Shown: in pieces, positions 1 to 11,564 of the stretch
How positions within the stretch are numbered: position 1 is the first letter of the stretch
How the letters are laid out: each line of letters opens with the position of its first letter
Program-made: the position numbers and the translations under genes
DNA from: Aquatica leii
Taxonomy: Eukaryota; Arthropoda; Insecta; Coleoptera; Lampyridae
Reading direction: 5' to 3'
Assembly: GCA_035610365.1 (NCBI GenBank)
Contig: CM069432.1
Coordinates: 175,693,027 to 175,757,026 of the forward strand
Length of the DNA: 64,000 nt
The notes under the pieces: model-generated
The model's database searches: none
The model's input: only the letters and a program-made list of their open reading frames with translations
What the model was told of the DNA's origin: nothing

Positions 1-890
1 TTTGTGTATTTATGTATTTTATTAAATAATTTATTTTTGATTTTAATTCATTTATAACTCATTTCTGTTAATGACAAGTTAAAATATGTAATCTTTAGGA
101 AATATATAAAACAACCTTTATGTAAAGTTTTCTATGATAATATAATGTAATCAATAAGTATATAATAGTGTATTGTTTTATATAGGTACTATTCTTCGAA
201 AATAAATGATTCATGAAATTATAAGAATTCGTGTTTTAGTACATGCTACGGCTGTGGAATAAATAGTGTGGAAATTTCCGAACCCTTAAATATCATTTAT
301 GAAAGCAAAAGTTAAATCACTTTGATATGATTATAGAAACAATTTTTAGAATATTTACGAAATGTATTAAAGATGATTCGGTATGTGCAATAAAGTATTA
401 TTTGCAATCGTTACAAAAACGATTCAAAACATTATCTCCCTTACAATTTTTAATTGAATGTGCAACGTACACACAAATGATCATTCTTATTCTTCAAAAA
501 CAATTGGAAATGATTTTGAAAAATCATTTATGGTGTAACAAAAGCTTATATAGAAATGATTCAAAAAATTTAATTACAGGAATGTTTGAAATTGTTTCAG
601 AAACGATTTTATAAACATTTTTTGTATTACTATGTTTAATTTTACTAATGATCCAAGAGTGTTCCGAAACTAACTTTCTGAATCAAACTGGACATCATTG
701 AAATACATTTTTAAATCAATTCATGTTAATCATTTGTAAAAACGTTACAAAAGAGGGACATTTGGCGAAATTGTAACAAAATTGAAACGATTCTGAAACA
801 TTTTTTCAATTCTGAAAATCGTTGCTGTAATATTACAGAAACAAATTTTTCTACTAGGATAGTCTGCTGACTGTAGTCTAATAGGCTTAT
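1..890. other. AT-rich sequence, no gene recognised
   Basis: Low-complexity AT-rich DNA. An open frame at 327-614 encodes about 95 residues of composition typical of random AT-rich sequence, with no recognisable domain. Variants of the string 'aacgattc..aaac' recur near 415, 595 and 785, possibly an old degenerate repeat. I assign no function. Confidence 0.5.
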
Positions 891-899
891 CCTTGCGTT

Positions 900-1700
900 T
901 GAATGCATTTGGAGTTGTTACATCACATCACTCACGAAATGTACTTCTAAATCTTGGTAAATGTATTTGTTGGTCACAAACCAGAGCACAAAGATCTTTC
1001 GATTAAAATCTCTCTATGATGGCAATCTTTTAACTTGAGATTGTACCTTAAAGCTGTAGCTCGTAGGTCTATACAGGTTTAAAGATTGAGTTACTAAAAG
1101 TTTATTGCGTAAAGATAATTGCAATTTGCGTTCAACCCAGTAATGCTTGCTAAATTTTACGTCTCGCTCTTTCCGCTTTTTCCATATTTAGGTTTTTCAC
1201 GTAAAACCTTTATCTAGATGCATACCTAAGTATTTTAGTTTGCATAATGATACCGGAGTTTGATTAATTTTAATGCGTCATTTTTTGTCTAAGGTTTTAT
1301 TTGATTAAAGTTGTTTTGTAGTGCCCATGTGCCTCTACCGGGTCAGGCGGGTTAGTTGCTAATATTGCAGTGTTATCCGCAAATGTGTTTGTCGAAAGAT
1401 CTGCTGTATATAAAAGGTAAAGCATTGGAGTATCTTAGGTTTGAGAGTCTTCTATATGACTTCTGGTAAATTTTGTTTTAATTTATATAATAATCCTTAA
1501 TGCGAGAACCTATCGAAAACTTAACTGACATCGAAAAGTACAGCTGCGCAGTGGTTTTTAGCTTCCTAGGTTTTGTTTATTATATCCCTTAGTATACTTG
1601 TTATATTGTAGAATGTTTACTTCGGAAGCCGAATTGATGCTCCGAAATAAGTTTTTCTAGGTTCTTTGGCAAATCCTGTCACTAAGATAGCTACTTGGTG
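900..1700 (-). pseudogene. Jockey-type non-LTR retrotransposon RT relic
   Basis: Reading the minus strand gives broken but ordered pieces of a Jockey-like LINE reverse transcriptase. They are 'LISEHQFGFRSKHSTI' near 1610-1670, 'LYLLYTADLSTNTFADNTAILA' (cut here by intervening bases only) near 1355-1415, and 'LKYLGMHLDK' near 1205-1240. NTFADNTA corresponds to the catalytic FADD motif C with the second Asp changed to Asn. Several stops and frameshifts separate the pieces, and no 5' ORF1, endonuclease or poly(A) tail is visible. The order and spacing fit the C-terminal half of the RT followed by the downstream segment. This is an old, 5'-truncated, inactive copy. Family placement comes from motif recognition only. 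Confidence 0.72.
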
Positions 1701-1905
1701 TTTAAAAATGAATCAGTTTTAAAATCTGGAGCTTTAATACAAATTACTCTCTCATGGATTCGATCTCAATGAGGTTGTTTTTACATTATGGGGTGTTGTG
1801 CGTAGCGGTAATGGGGCCTCAAGAATCGATCACCATGTAACATAAGACAATCCGACGTAACTTAACTACGTAATCTGCCTTGAAATTAGCACAGATCTCT
1901 ACATA

Positions 1906-4850
1906 GGCACAGTTGATTAACTACGGCAAGCAATTGGAATTAACTAAACTTTCAGTAGACAACTACAAACCACCTCCTTTGCGGCGAACCACTAGATTGT
2001 TGGAACCTGGATTGGCTTATATTAGTGACGCATCGGTTTCTTCTCTGGTTTCTGCTTCTAAAAATCGTTCGGTACGGTTCGAGAAAAAATGCTTCTACTT
2101 CTATTCCTTCTGTTTTTAATTCTTTGTGACAAGGTTCGTTTGGTTTTTCTCTTTGAGTTGGAATTGTTCTCAGACTGGCCATATCTCTCCTAATTGTGAC
2201 AAACCTTAATGCTTTGGTTGTGGACAAGCAGGAGTTAGTCGTCGTAACTGTCTTAAGTGTAGTTCTGCGTCGGAAAACGAAGTCATGAGTCTACGGACCG
2301 AGTCGTAGGTTTACGCTATTTTTAACCTCGGATTCTATTCTGGACTGAACTGACCAGCAACGTTTTTTTCTGGATTTTGTATTTGTCAGTGTTCGTGATG
2401 ATGAGCGTCCTTATCTTAAACTTAATGTTTTGGGTTTTTTTTTCTTCGGTCTTCTTGATACTAATACCTATCTATTGAACCATTCTGGATGATCTAGGGT
2501 GGCAAATTCTACAATTTTTGTGTATTCGTCTTTCTTCTTCTTTTGCTATGTTGTAATTTGGCTAACGAAAATAAGTGTACGGTACTAGAATTAGGTCTTC
2601 TGCCGTTTTCTTTGAAAAGTAAAGTGAAAACTCTTAACACTTTGGTTATACCTAAAGTGTCTCAACAACTGATTTTAGACATCGACTTTTAGAAAGCAAT
2701 TAATTTCATACCTGATTTTCGGCATAAACCTTGAACTTTTAATGCTAGTTCTTCCTCGATTAATGCTTAACTAATGCTAAGTATGAGTGTTGTAAAGCCG
2801 TCGAGTAGTACGTGGTCTAATCCTATTGTTTTAGTAAAAAAAAAAGATAACACTTATCGTTTCTGTGTCGATTTTAGAAAAGTGAACCAGGTGACGCAGT
2901 AGAATGCTATTCCATTACCTTATATTACCTCCATTTTAAATCGGTTTTCTTTCCAGCTTAGATATTCGGTCTGCGTATTGGAAAATTCCGCTATCCGAAG
3001 AGTCTAAGGCTATTACTGCTTTTACTGTTCCTTCTCGTGGTTTTTTTCAGTTCACGCGCATGCCGTTTGGACTACATAATGCACCTGCTACATTTTAGCG
3101 ATTGATTTATCGATTGTTGAGTGTGGATTTAGAACCTTAATGTTTCGCTTATCTAATACCTAGACAATATTATCATTGCAACACCTTTTGATGAGCATAT
3201 TAGCTTACTAGAAATAGTGTTAGAACGTTTAATCTCTGCTGGACTTACCTTACGTCGGGAAAAATGTGATTTCTGCTTACCTAAATTAAAGTGCCTCGGA
3301 TACGTGGTAAACAAGAATGGTCTGTTGGTAGAACCGAATAAGATAACAGAGATAGTTAATATTCCTACTCCTTTAAACGTCACTGATGTCAAACGATCTA
3401 TTGGTATGACTAGTTGGTGCCGTCGATTTATTCCTAATTTTCCTTCTCTTACGTCTTTATTTTTGGTTTTTACTTGTAAAAATTTTTCTTTTTGTTGAAC
3501 GGGCAGCAAAATGTCAGACCGCTTTTGATTCTCTTAAAAGCACATTTATGCTTAATTAGCCGTTTACTGATCGTTAGTATAATAACCTTCTTAAACGTGC
3601 TTCTCACAAATTTGTGAAATGGTCGGTAAATGAAAATATTCTTTATAATTGTGTTGTTACTCCTTTCTCTTCTGAATCTTCTAATAATTGGAAAATAGTA
3701 GTTCCTACTAAACAACGTGTGGAAATGATTTTTAACCATCACGATCCTCTTGCGCTAGACATTGTGGTGTTTTAAAAACTACGGTTAGAATTTTACATTA
3801 CTATTGGGATTGCTTACGTGCAGATGTCGCGCGCTATATTTGTCGTTGTGGTGTGTGTGTGTGCTGCAAATAAGATAGAACAAATTTCTCCGTCCGGAGT
3901 ATTTGCTTCTTGTACTGACCCATCACACCCTTGACAAGTCTTTTGCTGCGACATTATAAATCTTTTGCCTCGATCTTCGAAAGGTTATAGTTATGTACTA
4001 GTAATGGCTGACTATTTTACTAAATTTCTTCTGTTCTTTTCTTTATGTTCAGCGCTCGCTACTTCTATTTGTAAAATCATGGAAGAACACATATTTCTTC
4101 TTTTTGGTGCTCCTCAGTATCTTATTACGGACAATGATGTCCAATTTTGTAGTAAAGAATATGGTAAACTGTGCGGCACTTATGGAACAACGATACTCTT
4201 TACTGCTCAATATCACCCTTGGGCTAATACCGCCGAACAAATTAATTAATTGATTAAATAATTAATCGTGTCTAAAAATCATGATTTCTTCATATGTCAA
4301 AAAAAATCGTCAACATTAAGATGTGAATCTCTCGAAGATTGGCTGCGCTATTCGTACTGCGAAACACGAGGTCATTGACTGTACTCTTTTCCTTGCACTT
4401 TTCGAACGTGAACACATTCTTTCAGGAAATTTCTTTGATTAATCTTCTTTTAACGTTCTTATTTTGAAACCTAAAATTACTTGTTCAGTGTGTCACTATG
4501 CAGCTATCCGTAAGCATATTTTGAAACAACTTTCTAAAGCGTACACAAAAACGCAAACTAGATAGTATCTTCATCGTCAACATGTGCGATATGCAGTTAG
4601 AAATTCGGTATGGCGACGTAACTATACGCTTTCTAACGCCACTAACCCTTTTAATGCCAAGTTAGCACCTAAGTTCCTAGAACTCCCCTTATTATTAAAA
4701 CGGATAAATTTCCCTGGACGTATGATTTAGTCACCACTACTGGTCCATCGGTTGCTATCTGGCTTGCTAAAGACCTTAAACTAGATCAAGACTCTTTGGA
4801 CTTTAAATTTATGATAAAAGCATTACTACCATGCATTACAGAATATTAAT
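1906..4850 (+). pseudogene. Decayed Ty3/Gypsy gag-pol (Gypsy-A), RNase H deleted
   Basis: This is an ancient relative of Gypsy-B at 54.0-61.5 kb, readable only in short frames. Positions 1913-2090 match the end of Gypsy-B gag (the 'KPPP....LLEP.LAY' stretch). Knuckle-like cysteines follow near 2150-2265, protease and RT pieces at 2380-3480 ('RMPFGLHNAPAT' near 3060, 'GYVVNKNGLL' near 3300), and integrase at 3720-4240 ('ADYFTKF', 'LITDNDVQF', 'AQYHPWANTAEQ'). The chain tail is near 4600-4700 ('NAKLAPKF'). RNase H is absent: text matching the region before it runs directly into text matching the linker after it near 3550. A GT run (3840-3862) interrupts the integrase zinc finger. No LTRs were recognised. 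In the readable part of integrase it is clearly divergent from Gypsy-B, so it is a sister family rather than a recent copy. Confidence 0.85.
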
Positions 4851-5932
4851 TGAAGCAGACTGGTAAAGAATAAAATTTTAGAGAGGACTTTTTATGAATA
4901 TTCAATAAATCATCTTTATAAACCTAATAATTGACCTAACTAATAAAAAAATCAACCTGACTATCGTACAGGCAACCAACAATGCAAGTATGCATATGTG
5001 TATGCATTTTTATTATTCGTGTATATAAATTTGAGTTGACATAATTTAGTCCTTTTTTTAGTGAGAGGAATTTATTTCCATCTATTGAGCGTGTTTAGTA
5101 TAAAAAAGACAAACTAGCGTTATAACCCGCAATTAAAAACTTAAGTTAAAAAAAGCAAAGTAGTGAAGAGTTCAGGAAGACCAATCTGATTTCTTATTGA
5201 GTAGTAGGTATATGATTTATGGTTTTAAACTACATATCACTAACAGTTTTTGTGAAATCACACAGTATGCCAATAACGTATATTAAACAATATTTTTAAT
5301 GTAGTCGTAAAGAAAATATTTACATATTAATAAATGAAGTAAGTAACCAGATTTTGTTGACACGAAAAATGATGTTTATATAAATAAAATTTGTGTATAA
5401 TTATTAATAACAAATAATTTTGTTTTGCTTGACTTTTTATTTTAAGAAAAGATAAATACCAAAAACAATTTAAAAAAAAGACCTTGTACATTGTGCCCCG
5501 AATACATTTTACTTGTGAACAATAAGCGATACAAAACCGATTAAATAAGAAAATACTTGCGGTTTACTTGATTCTACAACTTAATGTTTTTAATTTTTTT
5601 TTTAATTTTTTCTTTTTATTTATTTTTTATTCGATTTGAAAAGATGCGTTAAAATAAATTTTACATTCTGATTCCATTAATCTAACGTTTCGTTTTTTAC
5701 AATATTTACTCAAAAGTCTAAAGAAAAACCATTATAAAAACTGTAGACGTAGCTTAAGGTGTGTTTGGTTTTTTTAGTTTCATATTTGTTATTAATTATC
5801 ACCTGATGAAAAACGTTCGAAAGTTTGTTAGTTTTTAGTTAAATAAAGACACCATTTATCCTTTGTATATCATTTTTATCTCTTTAAATAGTTTTGTTCA
5901 AATATCATTGAGAATATACACGTTGTATGTAT
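4850..5932. other. AT-rich spacer between Gypsy-A and Gypsy-M
   Basis: No gene or terminal repeat recognised, apart from a hammerhead-like fragment annotated separately at 5807-5850. The sequence is mostly A/T runs, and it ends in the GTAT target site of Gypsy-M. Confidence 0.5.
5807..5850 (+). ncRNA. Hammerhead-like ribozyme relic (Penelope 3' end?)
   Basis: The plus strand has CTGATGA (5809-5815), then a short A-rich segment and CGAAAG, then a TAAATAAA tail about 20 bases further on. This order of a CUGAUGA core half, a short helix II region and a GAAA half resembles hammerhead motifs at the ends of Penelope-like elements. Helix II is weak and no convincing helix I can be drawn, so this is at best a decayed copy and could be chance. 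Confidence 0.25.
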
Positions 5933-6379
5933 TGAAACGTCCGAGAAATTACTTGCAAATGCAAGAGCCTTCTAGAACTGTTATCTAGTTTCTAGAAGAT
6001 ATAGCGAAAAGTGAGGAACGATCGAGAAAGATTCGCCGATGTCTATAAAAGCCGAAGATGGAAATCGTAGGTCGGTTATTGCTGGAATGTGAATGCATGC
6101 AGTATTAAATAAATAAGCAGGTGAAGATAAATAAGGGATTAGCACGTGCGGAGTTTTAAATAAATCGAGTGAACGTGACTATCAGCTGTGAAATCCGAGG
6201 ACGTTATCTAATCTTATCTTAAGTGTTATACAACGGTCATACATAAATTATAGTGTAAGTGTTTTTATTATTAGATTTTAGTAGTTCGGTCAATTTAAAA
6301 GTATACATATTTTTATAATAAGTAAACGTAGTTTTAGTCGTTTTAAATAAATTAGTTTTTAAGTAATAAATTCGTTACA
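5933..6379 (+). repeat. Gypsy-M 5' LTR
   Basis: 447 bp, starting TGAAACG and ending GTTACA, reading identically to the 3' LTR. It contains a TATA box at 6044-6050 and, upstream, two TTCTAGAA palindromes 20 bp apart (5970-5977, 5990-5997). Its right half is AT-rich and probably holds the R/U5 segment. Confidence 0.96.
5970..6050 (+). promoter_or_regulatory. LTR promoter: TATA box with two heat-shock-element-like dyads
   Basis: TATAAAA sits at 6044-6050. About 50-75 bp upstream are two copies of TTCTAGAA (5970-5977 and 5990-5997), each fitting the TTCnnGAA half-element pair bound by heat-shock factor and placed 20 bp apart on one DNA face. The same block recurs at 12191-12271 in the 3' LTR. 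Promoter role is inferred from position within U3; heat inducibility is a hypothesis. Confidence 0.5.
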
Positions 6380-6381
6380 AA

Positions 6382-6400
6382 TTGGTATCAGGTGTTCGGT
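6382..6400 (+). other. Gypsy-M primer-binding site candidate
   Basis: TGGTATCAGGTGTTCGG begins 3 nt after the 5' LTR. Retroelement primer sites start TGG because tRNAs end in CCA. The matching tRNA cannot be decided from this window. Confidence 0.55.
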
Positions 6401-6736
6401 TTTAAACCCGTGGAAATCGTGTAAATAGATAAAGTTGTTCGCGATTTTTATTACTGTAAATACCATTAAGTAATCTAATATCGCTTCATAATAAAAACAT
6501 TGATTGTGAAAATAACTCTTAAATTCGAGATACGCGTGTTTATTTATAAAGTGTAATCATAGTTAAATTCGTTAATATAGTGTTTATTAAACTTTAGTGC
6601 GTTATCGCGATATTAATTAAATTCGTTTCCGTTTAATATTAACAAGTGAATCGTTATTAAATTTTGTGTTATATAAAAACTGCATTTTAAAAAGAAGTGT
6701 ATTCAAAACTTTATATTCGTGGTTATATTTAAATTT

Positions 6737-7730
6737 ATGCCGGTGACGCGTTCGCAAACAGTTAAAATGGATGCAAAGCTATTTGAATTTCTTTGAATCA
6801 ATCAAAAATGGTCAGGAATCGATGACTAGAAAAATGGAAGAAAAACTCTCCGAACATTCTCAGAAAATGGAAGAAAATTCTAGAAAAATAGAAGAAAAGT
6901 TGTTGGAAAATTCTAGAAGTTTAAAAGAAGAAATACGAACGAGCATAGAAAATCAAATTAAAGTTGTTCAAGAGGAAACCCAAGCAGACATGTTAAACTT
7001 AAAAGAAGAAATTTGCGATTCTATGAATGACATAATAGAAGAAGTACAAGACAAACTAGAAGAGAAGTTAAAAGAAAATTCAAGAACCATAGAAGACAGA
7101 ATGAAACTGCTTGAAGAAAGAATGAACCAAATGAATTACCATGGTGAAGGAAGTGTCACGAGTGAAGATTTAATAATGGACCGTCGGGAAGAAACCACCC
7201 ACAAGTTCAAAGTTGTACCACCGAATTTTGATGGTAAAGTTCCATGGTCAACCTACCACAAGCAGTTTGAAGCCGCAGCTACAGCTAATGGTTGGAGCAA
7301 CAAGCAGAAAGCGACGTCTTTAATAGTGTCCTTACGTGGAGAAGCGCTTGGAATTTTACAAACTGTTCCGGACCATCTGCAAGAAAATTACGAACTCTTA
7401 ATATCACGATTAGAAATGAGATATGGGGATGCTCATCTTCAACAAGTATACCAAGCTCAAATTAAAAGTCGGGTTCAGAAAGCTGCCGAAAGTCTTCAAG
7501 AGTTTGAGGCTGACATCGCTAGATTAACACGGCTTGCGTATCCTACAGCACCGGATACCTTCCTGGAGCAGTTAGCTATTCAAACTTTCGTAGATGGCCT
7601 CCGAGACAGCGAACACAGCAGACCTTCCGGTTAGCTCGACCCAAGACGTTGGATCACGCGTTGGTGCATGCTTTGGAGTTTGAAGCAGCAAAACAAGCAT
7701 CGCAACGAGGTGGTCATAGACGCTGCTGAG
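6737..7730 (+). pseudogene. Gypsy-M gag (frameshifted)
   Basis: Capsid/nucleocapsid gene. The likely start is the ATG at 6737 (MPVTRSQTVKMDAK), which loses frame near 6790 through one extra base; the main frame then runs 6771-7634. The first ~120 residues are Lys/Glu-rich heptads expected to form a coiled coil ('KMEEKLSEHSQKMEE'). From about residue 145 comes a Ty3/Gypsy capsid-like helical region ('FDGKVPWSTYHKQFE', 'LIVSLRGEALGIL'). The frame breaks again near 7632. The knuckle region near 7815-7860 reads 'NCDEIGHVRRHR', lacking the first and last zinc ligands of a CX2CX4HX4C knuckle. This copy should not make a working Gag. Confidence 0.85.
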
Positions 7731-7919
7731 CTACAGAAGTACCCGCGCAGACACTGGAAAGCATCGAGGAGATAGCGCGACGAATACTTCGGGAAAGAGG
7801 AGTGACAGCTTTGAACTGCGATGAAATAGGCCATGTACGACGGCATCGTACCAAACCTAAGAAGAGGACTAGAAGAGCCCTCGAAAATTTGGAACGAGGC
7901 GAGGGAAAGAAACAAAAGT

Positions 7920-8620
7920 AATCACATCTAGTCAGACTTCGGAGATTACAATTCAAATGGCATCGCCGATAAAGCAATTGCAAAGCATTTATCTCAATGG
8001 CAAGATCAATGGAAGGAGCGTCCACTTACTGGTTGACACGGAAGCGACGAAGATCATCATTCGTCCTGACATCTTATTGGAAAACGAGAAGACATCACCA
8101 GTAACAGTACGACTTCGAACAGCGACGGGCGACGAAATACCTACTCACGGACAAGTCAAAGTAACCATTGGTTTGGGAAATGGAGCACTCGACCATCAAG
8201 TACTGGTAGCCGACATCACGGAAGAAGTTATCCTGGGAATGGACGTGATAAAGAAGTATGGGTTCCATTTGGATATGAAGAACGATGTCCTGAAGATGGA
8301 CAATGAAGAAATTCCTTTTCATTCGTCAGAGAAGGCAGCCGTGCGAGTCTTATTGAGTGAAGACGTGACTCTGCCTGCAAGGACTGAAAGTGTGGTGATG
8401 GCACGCCTGGATGGAAGTCTCCGGGAAGGCTACATACGCGCGATTGAACCAATGGAGGGCGGCTTAGTTGAAAAGGGACTACTCGTTGGCAGAACTTTAG
8501 TACGAGTAAAGAAGACGATGCCAGTAAGGATCTTAAACATCAACTCAGATCCTGTAACGCTAAAAAAGAAGACTGGTAGGCCAATGCACGCCAGTATCAC
8601 AAATTGTAGAGATGCGTGAA
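7920..8620 (+). pseudogene. Gypsy-M protease segment with altered active site
   Basis: An open stretch of about 220 codons (7957-8619) holding a retropepsin-like fold. The loop reads 'LLVDTEATKIIIR' where family members have Asp-Thr/Ser-Gly, so the conserved Gly is Glu here (GGA to GAA type change). The flap-like 'ADITEEVILGMDVIKKYG' follows about 60 residues later (the ILG-D-I/V signature). The C-terminal part links protease to RT. The loop change alone should abolish protease activity. Confidence 0.85.
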
Positions 8621-10345
8621 GTCGAACGAAGATACGTCGCTGAAGAAGTGTCCACAACATCTATTGGACATTCTTACCACCAAATGCGAAAACCTCAGCC
8701 AAGACCAGCTGGCTAAAGTTAAAGTGTTGATCCAAGAGTACCAAGATGTGTTCGCGCTGGAGAGTGGCTCCAAAGGAAGAACTAACGTGGTGAAACATAA
8801 AATTAATACCGGAGACGCTCGGCCGATACGACAACATCCACGCAGACTTCCTTTGGCGAAAAGAGAAGAAGCCGAACAAATAATTACGGATATGGAGAGA
8901 GAAGGCGTGATTGAACCTTCAAGTAGTCCATGGGCATCCCCAGTGGTACTCGTGAAGAAGAAGGATGGATCAACGAGGTTTTGCGTAGACTACAGGCAGC
9001 TAAACGACGTGACCAAAAAGGACAGCTACCCTTTACCCAGAATTGACGATACGCTAGACACCCTGTCAGGATCCCAGTGGTTTTTTACGTTAGATTTAAA
9101 GAGTGGATACTGGCAGGTAGAATTAGAACCCAAGTGATCGTGAAAAAACAGCTTTTACGATCGGAACTGGTTTGTGGCAGTTCACTGTAATGCCCTTCGG
9201 CCTGTGTAACGCTCCTGCAACGTTCGAGCGTTTGATGGAGACCATCTTGCGCGGATTGTCTTGGAAGACGTGCTTGGTCTACCTGGACGACGTGATCGTG
9301 GTTGGAAGGTCGTTTGAAGAGCACTTAAACAACTTGAAGGAAGTGTTCAGAGATTACGTGGGGCTAACCTCAAACTGAGCCCAAAGAAGTGCCACGTATT
9401 TAAGAAGGAAGTCCAATACCTTGGCCACGTCGTATCTAGAGACGGAGTAAGGGCTGACCCAGACAAAATCCGAGCAGTGCAAGCATGGCCAAGACCGATC
9501 GACAAACATCAGGTCCGAAGTTTCCTTGGGTTGTGCACTTATTATAGAAGATTTGTCCCCGGATTTGCCAATATTGCCAAACCATTGACAAAACTAACTG
9601 AAGAAAAAGCAGAATTTAGATGGAATGAAGACTGCGAAAATTCTTTTAATCAACTAAAACAGGCCCTAGTCACTTCGCCAATTTTGGAGTTATCCACGAG
9701 AAGATGGAAAGTTTGTTTTGGATACCGACGCAAGCAATATGGCCATACGCGCGGTCGTTTCGCAGGTTCAAGATGGACAAGAAAAGGGGATCGCGTACTT
9801 TAGCAAGGTTTGGTGTAGGCCAGAAAGGAATTATTGTTTGACTAGCAGAGGAGCTGTTAGCAGTCGTTAAGTCCATCGAACATTTCTACAAGTATTTGTA
9901 TGGACGAAGATTTTTACTGAGAACAGACCACGCCGCTTTAAAATGGCTACTGCAGTTCCGTAACCCAGAAGGACAAGTAGCAAGATGGATCGAGAGACTG
10001 CAAGAGTATGACTACGACACAGAACACCGTGCCGGAAGCAGTCATCGGAACGCTGATGCCTTATCCAGAAGACCATGTCCGGCGGACTGCAGCCATTGTT
10101 CGCGACTGGAAGAAAAAGTCGAATGCCTCCGGAGAACTGCTATGGTTGATGATGAGTGGGAACCTGAGCAGTTACGTCGCGAACAAGAAGACGATCCTGA
10201 AATAAGACTACTCCTCGACTGGAAAGAAAGCGGCCGACGACCAACCTGGGAAGAAGTGAGTGCTTTGGGCAAAAATATCAAAGCGTACTGGGCGCAGTGG
10301 GACTCCTTGATAGTAGAAGACGGTCTTCTTAAGCGATCCTAGAAA
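8616..10345 (+). pseudogene. Gypsy-M reverse transcriptase and RNase H (frameshifted)
   Basis: RT begins around 8700, with 'EPSSSPWASPVVLVKKKDG' near 8920-8975 and 'FCVDYRQLNDVT' after it. A one-base insertion after 'ELEPK' (about 9135) breaks the frame. The next frame carries 'VMPFGLCNAPATF' and the catalytic 'YLDDVIV' (9280-9300). More shifts fall near 9360, 9700 and 9850. RNase H continues with 'LRTDHAALKWLL' (9920-9955) and the tether 'SHRNADALSRRPC'. Catalytic residues are visible in both domains but no single frame connects them. The frame also stops at 10340 just before integrase. Confidence 0.9.
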
Positions 10346-10380
10346 GTGCCGAGGGCACGGGAAACAAACTACAGCTGGTA

Positions 10381-11564
10381 GTGCCGAAAAGCAGGGTGAC
10401 CGAAGTGTTGAAGCATCTCCACGATGGGACATCAGGAGGACACTTTGGCATTAAGAAGACGTTGGGTAAAGTGCGAGAACGATTCTACTGGATGAACTGC
10501 AAAGAGGACGTCATGAAATGGTGCCGTAAATGCATAGTCTGCGCTTCAGGAAATGGTCCAGCGAGAAAGCGCAAAGCACCCATGAAACAATACAACGTAG
10601 GAAGCCCTTTGGAAAGAGTAGCGATTGACATTGCAGGGCCGTTCCCAGAATCCTGATTCGGGAAATAAATACATCTTGGTGGCGATGGATTATTTCACGA
10701 AATGGACGGAGGCTTACGCCATACCCAACCAGGAAGCAGCTACAGTCGCAGACGTATTGGTAAAAGAATTTTCTGCCGGTTTGGAGTTCCGTTGGAATTA
10801 CACTCCGATCAAGGCCGCAATTTTGAGTCTGGGCTGTTTCAAGAAGTTTGCCGACTGTTAGGAATTAAAAAGACTAGGACAACGCCTCTCCATCCTCAGT
10901 CTGATGGCATGGTTGAACGGATGAATCGAACAATGGGCAAGTACTTAGCCAAGGTAGTGTCCGAACATCAAAGAGACTGGGATCAGTACTTGCACCTCTT
11001 CTTAATGGCGTACCGATCATCCGTTCACAGCACAGGCCAAACACCATCCTGTGTCATGCTCGGTCGTGAGATAAGATTACCATGCGATCTTCAATTTGGA
11101 CGAAGGCCGAAGAAGAAGTCGCTGGAGAAGATTACGTCAGCAAGCTGGCAAAGAGGCTAGCCGAAGTACATGAAGAGGTTCGTAAAACCACACAAATTGC
11201 CAGCGACAGGCTGAAAACAAGATATGACGTCAAGGCGCAACATGGTGGGTTTCAACCTGGCGATATGGTTTGGCTGTATAACCCTCAAAGGAGACGTGGT
11301 TTGTCGCCGAAGCTGCAAAGGCAATGGGAGGGCCCTCATGAAGTCGTGCAGCGTATTAACGACGTTATATACCGCATCCGAAAACCGCCCAGAGGCAAGC
11401 CAAAAGTGGTCCACGTCGATCGTCTAGCCCCGTTTGCTGGCGATAACCACAATCCGCAAGTTCAGGTCCGAACCAGAGTAATAAGTAGCAGAACCAGGAA
11501 TCCAATCGAAGAAATGGGGTTCGAAAAAGTTTATGAACTTATACGGAGGTTCTGGAAAAGCTAG
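10381..11564 (+). pseudogene. Gypsy-M integrase with GPY-type C-terminus (frameshifted)
   Basis: The N-terminal HHCC zinc finger is intact: His in 'HLHDGTSGGHFG', then 'CRKCIVCASG' (10395-10550). Catalytic Asp 1 lies in 'AIDIAGPFP' (about 10625), Asp 2 in 'LHSDQGRNFES' (10798-10830) and Glu in 'PQSDGMVERMN' (about 10895-10925). Frames shift near 10655, 10780 and 11150. The C-terminal module has 'QPGDMVWLYNP', 'QWEGPHEVVQRI' and 'KVVHVDRLAPF', the GPY/F-type tail; no chromodomain follows. The frame ends at TAG 11562-11564, overlapping the next ORF. Confidence 0.9.
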
